Part shown: positions 1 to 9,550 of the stretch, piece after piece
Layout of the letters: the number at the start of each line of letters is the position of its first letter
Numbering within the stretch: position 1 is the first letter of the stretch
Source: Gammaproteobacteria bacterium
GTDB taxonomy: Bacteria; Pseudomonadota; Gammaproteobacteria; Xanthomonadales; Xanthomonadaceae
Length of the DNA stretch: 41,161 nucleotides
NCBI GenBank assembly: GCA_025356635.1
Contig: JANXRY010000027.1
Coordinates: 1 to 41,161 of the forward strand
Reading direction: 5' to 3'
The notes under the pieces: generated by a model
Databases searched by the model: none
Seen by the model: only the letters and a program-made list of their open reading frames with translations
Told to the model about the DNA's origin: nothing
Position numbers and translations under genes: made by a program

Positions 1-952
1 GCAGGGTTTCGACCTCGGCCAGGCGGAAGTAGCGCGGATCCACGGCGGTGATGCATTGCCCGACTTTCGCGGCCGACCCGGCTGGCGCGGACCGGACCAA
101 GCCGCGTTCGCCCTCGCCCTGGCCCTGCCAGTCGATCTCGATGCCGAGCTCAGCCGCAGCCAGGCTGACGAAATCCCGCACCGAATGCTGCACGCCGGTG
201 GCGATCACGTAATCCTCCGGCGTGTCCTGCTGCAACATGCGCCACTGCATCTCGACGTAGTCGCGTGCGTGGCCCCAGTCGCGCCGTGCGCCCAGGTTGC
301 CCAGGTACAGGCAGTCCTGCAGGCCAAGATGGATACGCGCCAAGGCACGGGTGATCTTGCGGGTGACGAAGGTTTCGCCACGCAGCGGCGATTCATGATT
401 GAACAAGATGCCGTTGCAGGCAAACATTCCATAAGCTTCACGATAATTCACCGTGATCCAGTAGGCGTAGAGCTTTGCGACGCCATAAGGCGAACGCGGA
501 TAGAACGGGGTTGTCTCGGTCTGCGGGGTTTCCTGAACCTTGCCGTAAAGCTCGGACGTGGATGCCTGGTAGAACCGGGTCTTCTTCTCAAGGCCAAGAA
601 TGCGAATGGCTTCGAGCAAGCGCAGTGTGCCCATGGCATCGCTATTGGCGGTGTATTCGGGGGTCTCGAACGAGACCTGCACATGGCTTTGCGCACCGAG
701 GTTATAAATTTCATCGGGTTGCACTTGCTGCAGGATACGGATCAGGTTGGTGGCATCGGTAAGATCCCCGTAGTGCAACACCAGCCGGCGTTCGCTTTCG
801 TGCGGATCCTGGTACAGGTGGTCGATCCGGTCCGTGTTGAACGACGACGCCCGACGCTTGATGCCGTGGACTTCGTATCCCTTCGCGAGCAACAGCTCGG
901 CCAGGTAAGCGCCATCCTGCCCAGTAATGCCGGTAATAAGTGCTTTTTTCAT
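1..952 (-). CDS. gmd: GDP-mannose 4,6-dehydratase, 3' end outside window
   Basis: Starts at ATG 952 and stays open to base 1, giving about 317 residues of the usual 340-370, so the C-terminus is cut by the window. '[19 protein letters not shown]', '[12 protein letters not shown]', 'STSELYG', 'SPYGVAK' (catalytic Tyr/Lys, with Gly where Ala is usual), '[20 protein letters not shown]' and '[10 protein letters not shown]' are the full set of GMD motifs. It converts GDP-D-mannose to GDP-4-keto-6-deoxymannose, the precursor of GDP-rhamnose, fucose or perosamine. A reductase or synthase is expected just outside. Overlap with the upstream glycosyltransferase is ATGA. Confidence 0.95.
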   Translation of the reverse strand, partial: MKKALITGITGQDGAYLAELLLAKGYEVHGIKRRASSFNTDRIDHLYQDPHESERRLVLHYGDLTDATNLIRILQQVQPDEIYNLGAQSHVQVSFETPEYTANSDAMGTLRLLEAIRILGLEKKTRFYQASTSELYGKVQETPQTETTPFYPRSPYGVAKLYAYWITVNYREAYGMFACNGILFNHESPLRGETFVTRKITRALARIHLGLQDCLYLGNLGARRDWGHARDYVEMQWRMLQQDTPEDYVIATGVQHSVRDFVSLAAAELGIEIDWQGQGEGERGLVRSAPAGSAAKVGQCITAVDPRYFRLAEVETL

Positions 953-1719
953 GATGTCTGCTTTTTATTGGGTGGCCGAAAGATAAATTGCCCGACCTTC
1001 GAAAGATTCTTGCATATCAGTGTGCCAATGCCACCTATTCCGTGCCGGCGGATCACCCACAGATCCTCGCGCGACTTTCTGAGCATGTTCGCCAGCGATC
1101 GGTTACTGACTCCGCCGAGGCGCATCCGCACAAGTACCTCCGGCAGGTATGCCACGGTGCCGGCGCGGGCGAGCAAGATCATGAGCATGGTGTTGTAGTC
1201 TGCGGCGATGCGAAGATTCAAATCGAAAACACCGAGGCGCTGGTAGATGCTGCGCCGTGCATAGAAGGTCGGGTGTGGCGGCATCCAACCTCGACGAAGG
1301 CGAGATTCGGAGTATTCGCCCGAGCGCCAATAACGCACCACCCGCGCCGGATCGTCCTTGGCGACATAGACCAGGTCGCCGTAACAGGCGACAACCGCCG
1401 AATCGGCGAACGCCGCCGCGACCCGCTCAAGGACGCGCTCGTCGGCAAGCACGTCATCGCCATGCAGCACGCCGATTATGTCGCCAGTGCACAACGCAAG
1501 ACCCTTGTTGAGCGCATCGTAGATGCCGTGATCCGGCTCGCTCACCAACGCCGCCATTGCGGATCGCTGTTGCAGCAATATCGGCATGGTCTGGTCTGTG
1601 CTGGCGCCGTCGATGACGATATGCTCGATATCGCGTTGGGTTTGCCGCGCCACCGACGCCAGGCAATCGCCAATCGTAGACTCGCACTGGAAGGTGGCGG
1701 TAACGAGGGAAATCTTCAC
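949..1719 (-). CDS. Glycosyltransferase family 2
   Basis: 256 residues from GTG 1719 (GTGA overlap with the methyltransferase stop). '[20 protein letters not shown]', '[10 protein letters not shown]', '[13 protein letters not shown]' and '[13 protein letters not shown]' place it with the colanic-acid-type GT2 group (WcaE/WcaA-like), the motif 'GDDxLxD' being the metal region. It overlaps the gmd start as ATGA. Donor unknown. Confidence 0.88.
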   Translation of the reverse strand: MKISLVTATFQCESTIGDCLASVARQTQRDIEHIVIDGASTDQTMPILLQQRSAMAALVSEPDHGIYDALNKGLALCTGDIIGVLHGDDVLADERVLERVAAAFADSAVVACYGDLVYVAKDDPARVVRYWRSGEYSESRLRRGWMPPHPTFYARRSIYQRLGVFDLNLRIAADYNTMLMILLARAGTVAYLPEVLVRMRLGGVSNRSLANMLRKSREDLWVIRRHGIGGIGTLICKNLSKVGQFIFRPPNKKQTS

Positions 1720-2351
1720 ATTGGCCTTTGCGCGACTGCGACCATGGATTTCGCCAGCGTCGGGATCCGGCCGATCCGGCTGATCCGGATATCGACGAAT
1801 CCCTGTTCGGCCAGCAACTTGCGCAACGTGCTCGCGGAGAAGAACTTGATGTGCCCGCCGTCCCACAGCGCCGTGAAATGCGCGTCCATCTTTCCGGTCA
1901 CGGCAAGAGCTATGTTCTTCAGGTAGCCGTGGTATGGCGTCGAAATGACCGCGCGACCGCCCGGCTCCAGCATCTCGAATATCCTGGCCGCACACGTTTT
2001 CGGGAAATACAGGTGTTCGATCACATCGAGACAGACCACCATCGGAAACGTCCCGAATGCGGCCGCCAGGTCGTCATAGGCGGAGGCGACTTCGAACCGG
2101 ATGCCGGGGAACGACGAGCGAGCCGTCGCGATTCCGGTTTCGCTGAGGTCGATCGCGGTGACGTCGCAACCCAGGCTGCGCATGCTCGCGGCGATGTTGC
2201 CGTTGCCGCAGCCGAGCTCGAACACGCGCTCCGGCCCGATCGACCTCAACAGTTTGTCCAAGTGCGGCTGCAAGTAGGCGTGGGTGTGGCCGACCGCGCT
2301 GCTCTTGTAGCGGTAGCTACCTGACTCGATGCCGGCCCTGGAGGATATCAT
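1716..2351 (-). CDS. Class I SAM-dependent methyltransferase
   Basis: 211 residues. 'RVFELGCGNGNIAASMRSLGCDVTAIDLSE' (42-71) holds SAM motif I and the acidic ribose ligand, and 'VVCLDVIEHLYFP' plus 'LEPGGRAVISTPYHGYLKN' cover motifs II-III, as in UbiG/SpsX-like sugar methyltransferases. It likely methylates a glycan intermediate. The start, ATG 2351, overlaps the GT2 stop; the longer frame is a shadow of that gene. Near the 3' end the DNA has three copies of a 9-nt unit (CGGATC plus 3), read as 'RISRIGRIP'. Confidence 0.82.
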   Translation of the reverse strand: MISSRAGIESGSYRYKSSAVGHTHAYLQPHLDKLLRSIGPERVFELGCGNGNIAASMRSLGCDVTAIDLSETGIATARSSFPGIRFEVASAYDDLAAAFGTFPMVVCLDVIEHLYFPKTCAARIFEMLEPGGRAVISTPYHGYLKNIALAVTGKMDAHFTALWDGGHIKFFSASTLRKLLAEQGFVDIRISRIGRIPTLAKSMVAVAQRPM

Positions 2352-3178
2352 GGCCGCCTGCTCGAACTCGCGGCGAGTTCGGCGATGCCCAGGTCGATGA
2401 AGTACTGATAAATTCCGAGCATTCGCGCATAACGCCAGCCGGCCATGCCGTCGAGGAATCCGCCGCGCAGCACGTAGACATACAGGAAACGCAAGCTCGG
2501 CCGCATCGGCAGGCGATTGCCCAGTCGCTTCAGCGCACGTCGTCGGATCGTAGCATCGCGCGAAAACACTTCGCCAACACGCAGGGCTGCGCCACGCTCG
2601 GCCACAGCCTGCAAAGCTTCGGCTTGCGCATAGCGCAGGTGACGAGCGAACCAATCGGTGACGCCCTTGGAGAAGTTGTAGTGGTCCAAGGGCGAACGAA
2701 TCGTACCGACCTCCTCGGGTGGCAACGACTCGCGCTGGCCGTGGCCATGGTCGACGAAACGCAGTCGATCGCGCCGACCGAATCGCACCTGGTAGGCCGG
2801 GTACATGCCAGAATAGCGGAGCCATTTTCCCATGAAGATCAGCTTGGACGGCACGCGGTAGATTGGATAGTGCGTACTATCCGCTACGGCCAATGCCAGC
2901 ATTTCTTCGCGCAAAGCTGTTGTAACCACTTCGTCGGCGTCTAGGTGCAAGACCCAGGCATGACGCAGAGCGCCCTGTTCCATGGCAACGTTGCGCTGGC
3001 TTGCGAACGACTCGAAGGTTCGCACCAGCACCCTGGCGCCCGCAGCGCTTGCGATGGCAACGGTGTCATCGGTACTTCCGGAATCCACGACCAGGATATC
3101 GTCGCACCATGCAATGCTTGCAAGGCAACGATGGAGATTGCTCGCTTCATTGAACGTAAGTATGACTACCGAAATCAC
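2348..3178 (-). CDS. Glycosyltransferase family 2 (WaaE/KdtX-like)
   Basis: 276 residues from GTG 3178, whose GTGA overlap with the acyltransferase stop decides the start. 'ISVVILTFNEASNLHRCLAS', 'ILVVDSGSTDDT' and 'HAWVLHLDADEVV' are typical of the WaaE-type subgroup of inverting GT2 enzymes; 'DHYNFSKGVTDWFARHLRYAQAEA' and the C-terminal 'LYVYVLRGGFLDGMAGW' are also its hallmarks. In other species this subgroup adds beta-glucose, among other sugars, to LPS core or EPS. The C-terminal hydrophobic patch may bind membrane. Confidence 0.88.
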   Translation of the reverse strand: MISVVILTFNEASNLHRCLASIAWCDDILVVDSGSTDDTVAIASAAGARVLVRTFESFASQRNVAMEQGALRHAWVLHLDADEVVTTALREEMLALAVADSTHYPIYRVPSKLIFMGKWLRYSGMYPAYQVRFGRRDRLRFVDHGHGQRESLPPEEVGTIRSPLDHYNFSKGVTDWFARHLRYAQAEALQAVAERGAALRVGEVFSRDATIRRRALKRLGNRLPMRPSLRFLYVYVLRGGFLDGMAGWRYARMLGIYQYFIDLGIAELAASSSRRP

Positions 3179-3735
3179 GACTTCGCCGGGTCCTTTAGCA
3201 CGCGGTTTTTCACGAATTCGGCCGGATTTCCCGCTACCACAGCCCAGGGTTCGACCGCTTGCATCACCACCGCGCAAGCACCGACCACGGCGCCATCACC
3301 GATCACAACGCCCGGCCCGATGAAGCTCTGCGCACAAATCCAGGCATCGGCACCGATCGTGATAGGAAGCCGTAACAAAGTTAGCCCTGGATCGCGGTAG
3401 TCGTGGCTGCCGGCGCACAAATGCGCGTTATGCGAAACCGTTGTACGGGCGGCGATGGTCACTGGCCCCAAACTATAAACAAGCACGTTTTCGCCGAGGC
3501 TGCTTTCGTCGCCGATGCTGAGATTCCAGGGAATTTCAATGCGAACGCTTGGGTAAATATGCACATTGCGACCGACCTGGGCGCCGAAACAGCGCAGAAC
3601 GAATCGTCGCCACCCGAACAGAGGCCTCGGACTGCAACGAAAGAGCGGCCAGACAAGCATCCAGAGAATTCGCCCGAAGTATTCATTGCGCGAATAAGGT
3701 CGGGCTGCTCGGGATGATTGGATATCGAGTTTCAT
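3175..3735 (-). CDS. WcaF-like hexapeptide acetyltransferase
   Basis: 186 residues. A basic N-terminus with 'LFGWRRFVLRCFGAQVG' precedes the left-handed beta-helix repeats ('VHIYPSVRIEIPWNLSIGDES', 'ITIGADAWICAQSFIGPGVVIGDGAVVG'), and 'SHDYRDPG' holds the catalytic His-type motif of colanic acid acetyltransferase WcaF. It likely O-acetylates a sugar using acetyl-CoA in the cytosol. It overlaps the upstream GT4 gene by 4 nt and the downstream GT2 gene by GTGA. Confidence 0.87.
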   Translation of the reverse strand: MKLDIQSSRAARPYSRNEYFGRILWMLVWPLFRCSPRPLFGWRRFVLRCFGAQVGRNVHIYPSVRIEIPWNLSIGDESSLGENVLVYSLGPVTIAARTTVSHNAHLCAGSHDYRDPGLTLLRLPITIGADAWICAQSFIGPGVVIGDGAVVGACAVVMQAVEPWAVVAGNPAEFVKNRVLKDPAKS

Positions 3736-4856
3736 TCGGAGGCACTCTCAGATTCGTTGAGATATCTGATCAGCGGCTCGGAGACACGCGCCCAGCGAAA
3801 CCGTTCAACATTCTCCAAAGCCCGCTTGGAAGCGGCAGACCATTCCATGCGATCGACAAGCAAGCGCTGCAATCCCGATGCCGCTGCCTCGATATCGCCC
3901 AAGGGCACTATGATCCCGCCGGGCCCGGCGATTTCCGGCGGTGCGCAAACATCGGCAACCACGCAGGGAGTGCCGAACAATTGCGCTTCGACTGCCGGGA
4001 TCCCGAACGACTCGCACCGGCTCAGCAGACAAAACACCCGCGCCTGCTTGTAGTGCTCGATCATCGTTTTTTCGTCAACGGGGCCGGCGACAGCAACATA
4101 TTCCGACAGACCAGCCGCAATAATCTTGGTTTCAATTTCGCTGCGATAGCCGTCATCGGCCCATGGCCCAACAAGGGTGAGCCTGGCCGCTACGCCACGA
4201 ATGTGCAATTTCTCGACCGCTGCGACGATATCTTCGATCGCTTTATGCCTGGCAAATACCGAGACGGTAACGATCTCCAACTCACGCTGTTCAAACGAGT
4301 GAAAATCGCCGATGGTAGAAAACAAAGCGCTGTCGACACCAACGTACAGAATCTCGCTGCGCTGCGGTTCCGTGCCGGCATTGTCGCGATAGGCGGACGA
4401 GAGGTAGCAAGACAGGTAAAAGATAGCCCGCGCCTGTCGTTGCGCCCGACGATAACCGTAACGCTGCAGCCAGGCCTTGCAACGATCGAAAAAGCTACGA
4501 TGGAAGTCGGGGAAGAAACACCAAGGATTCTGCGCCAATACCAGCTGGGGAATGCCAACACCGGGAACCAGTGCGCCGGAAGTCGAGATCAGCAGGTCGG
4601 CACGCAAGCGTCGAAGTCGCCCGTTCATCCGCAGCAGTTGCCATGCCAAGCGGCGGGTCCAACGACTGCCGACAGGGCACTCTACCCACTCCACATTGTC
4701 ACCGAGATCGCGGCATAGATCCCGGTTACCGGCGTGATGGAAGACATGAAAACTATGCCGGCCACGGCTGGCGACTGCCAGGTTGCGCAGATGCCCGAGC
4801 AGTACGACTCGGCCTGAGAAGTTGTTGATCGGCAAGGCGTCGACGGCAATGCGCAT
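3732..4856 (-). CDS. Glycosyltransferase family 4 (GT-B)
   Basis: 374 residues. 'IVTVSVFARHKAIEDIVAAV' and 'SRCESFGIPAVEAQLFGTPCVVAD' give the donor half with the E-x7-E pair. 'SGRVVLLGHLRNL' near the N-terminus is the loop for the acceptor. I chose ATG 4856, 2 nt after the GMD-like stop; the longer frame to 4946 lies inside that gene. It overlaps the acyltransferase start as ATGA. Donor is unknown. Confidence 0.86.
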   Translation of the reverse strand: MRIAVDALPINNFSGRVVLLGHLRNLAVASRGRHSFHVFHHAGNRDLCRDLGDNVEWVECPVGSRWTRRLAWQLLRMNGRLRRLRADLLISTSGALVPGVGIPQLVLAQNPWCFFPDFHRSFFDRCKAWLQRYGYRRAQRQARAIFYLSCYLSSAYRDNAGTEPQRSEILYVGVDSALFSTIGDFHSFEQRELEIVTVSVFARHKAIEDIVAAVEKLHIRGVAARLTLVGPWADDGYRSEIETKIIAAGLSEYVAVAGPVDEKTMIEHYKQARVFCLLSRCESFGIPAVEAQLFGTPCVVADVCAPPEIAGPGGIIVPLGDIEAAASGLQRLLVDRMEWSAASKRALENVERFRWARVSEPLIRYLNESESASE

Positions 4857-4858
4857 TC

Positions 4859-5836
4859 TCAGCTGGCTACCATTGGCCAGGTCTGGCCTTGTTCCGCCGC
4901 GATCATGAATCCGATCGCGTCGCGCATGCCGTGACTTGCCTGCCACTGCAGGATTCTCCGGGCCTTTGCCGGCGAACCGATGCTGTGCGCAATATCGGTT
5001 GGGCGGCGCAGGCTGTCATCGATATCCACATGCGCCTGCCAATCCAGGCCGACGCCCTCGAAGGCGAACTGGACGAACTCGCGCAAGGAATGCGCCTTGC
5101 CGGTGGCGATAATGTAGTCGTCGGGTGTCGGTTGCTGCAGCATCATCCACATTGCCCGGACGTATTCTGGCGCCCAGCCCCAGTCACGCTCGACATCGAG
5201 ATTCCCCAGCTTCAAGCGCTCACCACTACCTGCGGCGATCCTGCAGGCTGCAGCCACAACCTTGCGGGTGACAAAACGCGATGGGCGAAGCGGTGATTCG
5301 TGATTGAACAGGATTCCGGTACAGGCATATAGCCCATACGCTTCGCGATAATTCGACACCGTCCAATGCGCGCTCGCCTTGGCCACGGCATAGGGGCTGC
5401 GTGGCCGGAAGGCAGTCTCCTCGGTGGCAGGTGCGGACAACTCGCCGAAGCATTCTCCGGACCCGGCGTTGTACAGACGTGCCGGCAGCCTGAGGAAACG
5501 GATCGCCTCGAGCAGATTGAGCGTTCCCAGCGCAATGCTCTCCAGCGTTTCCACCGGCTGCTCGAACGACAAGCCAACCGAGCTCTGGCCGGCCAGTAGA
5601 TAGACTTCATCCGGCGCGACCTTGCTCAAGACCTGGAGCACACTGCGGAAGTCCGTCGTCACCGCCGAATGCAGGCTGACCCGTTCGCGAACGCCGACAC
5701 GATCCAGGTTTCCGAGCACCGCAACCTGGGCGTCGCGAGAGCTGCCGTGGACTTCATAGTCCAGATCGGCAAGCAGCCTCGCCAACAGTGCGCCGTCTTG
5801 GCCAGAAACGCCGAATATCAACGCTTTCCTGTTCAT
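4859..5836 (-). CDS. GDP-mannose 4,6-dehydratase-like SDR (divergent GMD paralogue)
   Basis: 325 residues. 'LIFGVSGQDGALLARLL' is the GMD-type NADP motif, 'YNAGSGECFGEL' takes the place of the usual STSELYG catalytic loop (Glu kept, Thr to Ser), the YxxxK pair is in 'SPYAVAKASAHW', and '[11 protein letters not shown]' and 'VTRKV' are GMD signatures. It also lacks the Arg-rich loop seen in the classical enzyme next door (gmd at the left edge). It may make GDP-4-keto-6-deoxymannose or act on a related sugar as a reductase/epimerase. It lies between two GT4 genes. Confidence 0.8.
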   Translation of the reverse strand: MNRKALIFGVSGQDGALLARLLADLDYEVHGSSRDAQVAVLGNLDRVGVRERVSLHSAVTTDFRSVLQVLSKVAPDEVYLLAGQSSVGLSFEQPVETLESIALGTLNLLEAIRFLRLPARLYNAGSGECFGELSAPATEETAFRPRSPYAVAKASAHWTVSNYREAYGLYACTGILFNHESPLRPSRFVTRKVVAAACRIAAGSGERLKLGNLDVERDWGWAPEYVRAMWMMLQQPTPDDYIIATGKAHSLREFVQFAFEGVGLDWQAHVDIDDSLRRPTDIAHSIGSPAKARRILQWQASHGMRDAIGFMIAAEQGQTWPMVAS

Positions 5837-6960
5837 CAGGTTCCTGTCCCTTGATGTGTCGCGATTGCCGCCGAGTATGCCTCGTGCATGCGCCTGGCAA
5901 ATATCGCCGCCCCGAACTCGCCTGCCCTGGCCAACCCTCGTTTAGAGAGATCGATGGCGGTCTCGGGAGAACCAAGAATCCGGTTCACGGCGGATACAAA
6001 TCCCGCTTCGTCGTTCAACGGCAGGCACGCCCCGGCATTACCTACGACTTCCGCTAGCGATCCGCGATCGGAAACAATCACCGGTAGCCCGAGTGCCATC
6101 GCCTCCAGTACCGGCCAACCGAAACCCTCGTAAATCGAGGGAAACAGCAGAACGGATGCCCGGCGGTAGAGACTCGCCAGCGCATCGTCATCCGGGTCGC
6201 CGTGCCACTCGACTCGACCTGCCAGGCCGAGCGCATGGACAAGTCGGAGCAGTTCCTCGGTTGGCGCGGGACCGGCCATGAGCAATCGTTGTGCATGGTT
6301 GCCGTCAAGGCGGGCGTATATCCGCAATACTCCTTCGCGGTTTTTGTAGAAACCGTTGTTGCCCACATGCAGAACGACACCCGAGTGCCGTTCCCTGGCC
6401 ATCGCCTCGCGCGCGCGAGTGGCCATCCCCGGCCTAAGCGGATTGGGCACCACCTGCAAGTTCTCCCGCTCGCAACCGAACTCCTGCGACGCGTCGCGGG
6501 CAGTGCATTCGCTGACGCAAATCAATCGCGCAGCACGGCGCATTTCACGGCCATTGCGACGCCACAATCGAGCCGCTGCACGCCCAATCGGGGGTGATCC
6601 CGGAAACCGTCCGTTGGCCTGTAGCCAGGGGATGATGTCATGGGCAGTGATGGCGACGGGTGCCTGCGCCAATGCCCGGGCGATGTAGGCACGGCTGCCA
6701 TCCAGAACATGCCAGAGATCCGGTTTGCGATTGCGCTGCAGCCACGCTCGGCTCGGCATCAGTACAGTCTGGATGCGTTGGCCCCAGACCCCATTCATCG
6801 GCGATGGATTCAATTCGATGAGCTCCGGCACTACATCCGGCGCATGGTCAGCGAATGCCGCCATCAGCGTGTCGGCGTAAGCGCGCATGCTCCCTGGCGA
6901 ATCCAGTCCAGTTGTGGACACCAGTGCGACGCGAATCTTCAGAGTACGCAAGCCTGTCAA
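5836..6960 (-). CDS. Glycosyltransferase family 4 (GT-B)
   Basis: 374 residues. 'GVVLHVGNNGFYKNREGVLRIY' and 'SIYEGFGWPVLEAMALGLPVIVSD' carry the donor-site Lys/Arg and E-x7-E pairs of retaining GT4 enzymes, close to the mannosyltransferase B-type members of GDP-mannose pathways. The start is a TTG at 6960 whose last bases form a TTGA overlap with the polymerase stop; an alternative start lies a few codons in. Its TGA shares a base with the next ATG (TGATG). GDP-6-deoxyhexose from the flanking GMD-type genes is a plausible donor. Confidence 0.84.
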   Translation of the reverse strand: MTGLRTLKIRVALVSTTGLDSPGSMRAYADTLMAAFADHAPDVVPELIELNPSPMNGVWGQRIQTVLMPSRAWLQRNRKPDLWHVLDGSRAYIARALAQAPVAITAHDIIPWLQANGRFPGSPPIGRAAARLWRRNGREMRRAARLICVSECTARDASQEFGCERENLQVVPNPLRPGMATRAREAMARERHSGVVLHVGNNGFYKNREGVLRIYARLDGNHAQRLLMAGPAPTEELLRLVHALGLAGRVEWHGDPDDDALASLYRRASVLLFPSIYEGFGWPVLEAMALGLPVIVSDRGSLAEVVGNAGACLPLNDEAGFVSAVNRILGSPETAIDLSKRGLARAGEFGAAIFARRMHEAYSAAIATHQGTGT

Positions 6961-8375
6961 CGCCGAAGGTTCAGGCCAGCGCCCGCGCGCCCAGACAGGG
7001 CCGTCTTTTGCGTCGGCGCAGGGTCAGGAACGCCAGAAATTTCGGGGCGAGCGAAGGACAAGGCCACGCCAACCAGAAGCCCGAGAAACACCGCGATGAA
7101 AGGATCCGCCAGGATCTGGCCGGAGACCGTCAGGCTACCGACATTGGCAAGAAAGAAGGCCACCAGTCCGGCCACGTACTGGGCCTGGGGGCCGCGTTTT
7201 CGCACCTGTTGCCGCGTGACCCGCCATAGTCCACGCACGATGCTCAGCATGACATAGGCAAAACCGGTGGTGCCAAGCACGCCCAGTTCGACCAGGATGC
7301 GGCTGGGCGCGCTTTCCTGCCAATGTCGTGGCCGTTCGACGTTCAGGTTTTGCGACCCCGGCGTGGCAGAACCCAGGCCTTCGCCAAAAAATCCGCTCTG
7401 GTCATAGGTATCGTAAAGCGCTCTGAAGCCCTGTTCCTGGAAACGATCCAGAGTCTCATCACGCGTCTCGGTGTAATAGCGGATCGAGCTGGACTGTTCG
7501 CCGATCAAATCGCTGATGATCCAGACACTGGTCAGTGGAATGATCATCAGCCCGGCGATGGACCAGACCTTCGCCTGGCGCCCGGCCTGCCAATACAGCC
7601 AGCCAAGGCTTATCACAAATACCGGCAGCATGTAGACCATCTTCCGCCGCCCGCAGACTATCAGGGCAAACACTGCCAAACCACTAAGGAAAAGCCAGGC
7701 CCGGCTTTTGGTGGTTGTACCGGTCATCGCCAATATGAAAGCGATGATGCAAACAGCCGCGGCGTGCCAGCCCATCACGTCACCGCTACGATAGAACCCG
7801 CTGATGAATTCAATATCCAGGCCGTAGATCTGGCGGAGCCAATGGAAACCAAGCGCCTTGTCGCCCAGGGCCAGCCAATCCGGGAAAAACTTCCAGTACT
7901 GAAGTGCGGCACCGCTTAACATGATGCCGTGGGCAAGGCAATAAACTGCCAGTAAGGTGCGAACATCACTTGGCTTGCGCGCGTAGTGAAAACCGGTAAT
8001 GACGGCCAGGAAAATTATCGAATAGGAGAACGCGCCGAAAATCGTTAGCAGCCATGAACCGGTGCCATAGCTCAGCGAAATGATCGCCGCTGGCATCGAA
8101 AGCAGACACAGGAAAAAAAGTGCGTCGCTAATGAACGGATAGAACTTCTTGAAGTCGCCCCACCATGCCCTGCATCTCGAAATCGAGCAAAAGAGCGCTG
8201 CCATGAACACGGGTACGGTCGCCAATGCCAACCAGCTAGGCGCGCCCGGAACAAGCTTGCGCAGTGGGTCCTGGATTGCCGCCAGGCCGATCATCAGCAG
8301 TATCCCGGTGCGCCATGCGACCAAGGACCTGAGGGCGAACGCAGCAGACAAGGCGAGCAACAAATAAAGGGCCAT
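6957..8375 (-). CDS. Second O-antigen polymerase/ligase-like membrane protein (Wzy_C type)
   Basis: 472 residues with about ten hydrophobic helices ('LYLLLALSAAFALRSLVAW', 'FLSGLAVFALIVCGRRK' and so on) and a large periplasmic-type loop ('SIRYYTETRDETLDRFQEQ', 'SGFFGEGLGSATPG') between the last helices, the layout of the O-antigen ligase/polymerase superfamily. The start at ATG 8375 follows the GT4 stop as TGATG. The long in-frame extension to 8951 is not homologous. Whether it is the chain polymerase or a ligase is open; the other such protein is at 39224-40606. Confidence 0.8.
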   Translation of the reverse strand: MALYLLLALSAAFALRSLVAWRTGILLMIGLAAIQDPLRKLVPGAPSWLALATVPVFMAALFCSISRCRAWWGDFKKFYPFISDALFFLCLLSMPAAIISLSYGTGSWLLTIFGAFSYSIIFLAVITGFHYARKPSDVRTLLAVYCLAHGIMLSGAALQYWKFFPDWLALGDKALGFHWLRQIYGLDIEFISGFYRSGDVMGWHAAAVCIIAFILAMTGTTTKSRAWLFLSGLAVFALIVCGRRKMVYMLPVFVISLGWLYWQAGRQAKVWSIAGLMIIPLTSVWIISDLIGEQSSSIRYYTETRDETLDRFQEQGFRALYDTYDQSGFFGEGLGSATPGSQNLNVERPRHWQESAPSRILVELGVLGTTGFAYVMLSIVRGLWRVTRQQVRKRGPQAQYVAGLVAFFLANVGSLTVSGQILADPFIAVFLGLLVGVALSFARPEISGVPDPAPTQKTALSGRAGAGLNLRR

Positions 8376-9550
8376 CAGTCCGACCTTTTCCTGACAGATT
8401 CCAGCGCGGCGAGCACGCCCGCGACGACATTGCCGAAATTGTATCCCGAGTCGATTCGACGCCGGGCTTCCCGGCCCATTTCCCGCAGCGTTTCCGGTTT
8501 CCGCGCGTAGAAGGCCATGAGTCGCGCGAGCTCGCCGACATCGCCGCAGGGAAAACAATCGCCGGTCCTGCCCGCTTCGATCACGTCGACGGCGCATCCG
8601 ACCTGGTTGCTCACCAGCGCCGGAAGGCCGCACGCCATGGCCTCGTTGACCACCAAACCCCAAGTCTCGCCACTGTCGGAAGGCAACACCAGGCAGTCGG
8701 CAACGGCATAGGCAGCGGTGATCTCCGATTGGTTCAGGAATCCGCTGAAGTGGATCGGAAGGCCTTTCGCCTTCTCGCGAAGCGCCTGCCCCAACGGCCC
8801 CTCGCCCACCATCAGGATCTGGAACCCGGGCGGGTCGGCATCGGCCAACGTGCGCACCGCATCGACGATGTCGCCCGGACGCTTCTTGTCGACGAATTTG
8901 CCCGAGAACAGGAAGGTCGGCTTGTCGGCCACCAGGCCGAATCGCTCGCACAATGCCGCCCGGCCGATTCGTGCGCGCCAGTCGTCGGCCGCCTTGCCGA
9001 ACCTGTCGTTGTCGACGCAGTACGGCGTAGCGAACATGCGTCGTGCGTCGATGCCCCGGTCCTGGTAGTAACGCCGGTTGTTACTGCCGATGGTGAGGAA
9101 TGCCGCGTACTGGCCCAGCAGGATGCGGTGCAATCCGCGTTTCCAGAATGCGCGCGGGCGAAGCCCGTTCGCTTCGCCACGAACGATGCAGGGAATTCCC
9201 AATCGACGGCACGCCAGCAGCGCCTGCAGGCAGGTGCGCACCACCCAGCCGTTGACGATCACGGCGTCGAAACGCCCGCGACGAAGTTCCTGATAGATCT
9301 GCGGCGTGTCGCAGCCATTGAAAGACGTGGTCGACGGCGATGGCGACCGGTTTTCCAGCACCGTGTAACGGTAGCCCTCGAGCAGCGGCAAATCCCACTC
9401 GAACGCGACACCGAACTCCCGCCCCTGCTCCGCCTTGTCTGGCAGCATCGCGAAGAAAACCTGCAGGTCGATGCCATCGCGCGCGGCAAGTTTCTGCAGC
9501 CATGGCACTTGGTACTGGATCGGGTGCGTGGTGACGACCGCGACGCGCAT
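8375..9550 (-). CDS. Glycosyltransferase family 4 (GT-B)
   Basis: 391 residues. 'VAVVTTHPIQYQVPWLQKLA' begins the acceptor half; 'FLFSGKFVDKKRPGDIVDA' and 'SGETWGLVVNEAMACGLP' (E-x7-E) belong to the donor half of retaining GT4 enzymes. The start at ATG 9550 is set by the TAATG junction; the upstream frame is non-coding. It is followed in TGATG fashion by a membrane polymerase. The donor sugar cannot be assigned. Confidence 0.87.
   Translation of the reverse strand: MRVAVVTTHPIQYQVPWLQKLAARDGIDLQVFFAMLPDKAEQGREFGVAFEWDLPLLEGYRYTVLENRSPSPSTTSFNGCDTPQIYQELRRGRFDAVIVNGWVVRTCLQALLACRRLGIPCIVRGEANGLRPRAFWKRGLHRILLGQYAAFLTIGSNNRRYYQDRGIDARRMFATPYCVDNDRFGKAADDWRARIGRAALCERFGLVADKPTFLFSGKFVDKKRPGDIVDAVRTLADADPPGFQILMVGEGPLGQALREKAKGLPIHFSGFLNQSEITAAYAVADCLVLPSDSGETWGLVVNEAMACGLPALVSNQVGCAVDVIEAGRTGDCFPCGDVGELARLMAFYARKPETLREMGREARRRIDSGYNFGNVVAGVLAALESVRKRSD

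Noticed and set aside
1763-1790. Triple CGGATC-type 9-nt repeat
   Set aside because: In frame within the methyltransferase gene and too short to count as a repeat element; noted only in that entry.
6957-8951. Longer version of the polymerase starting at 8951
   Set aside because: The extra residues overlap the GT4 gene and look like shadow sequence; the TGATG junction at 8375 fixes the start.
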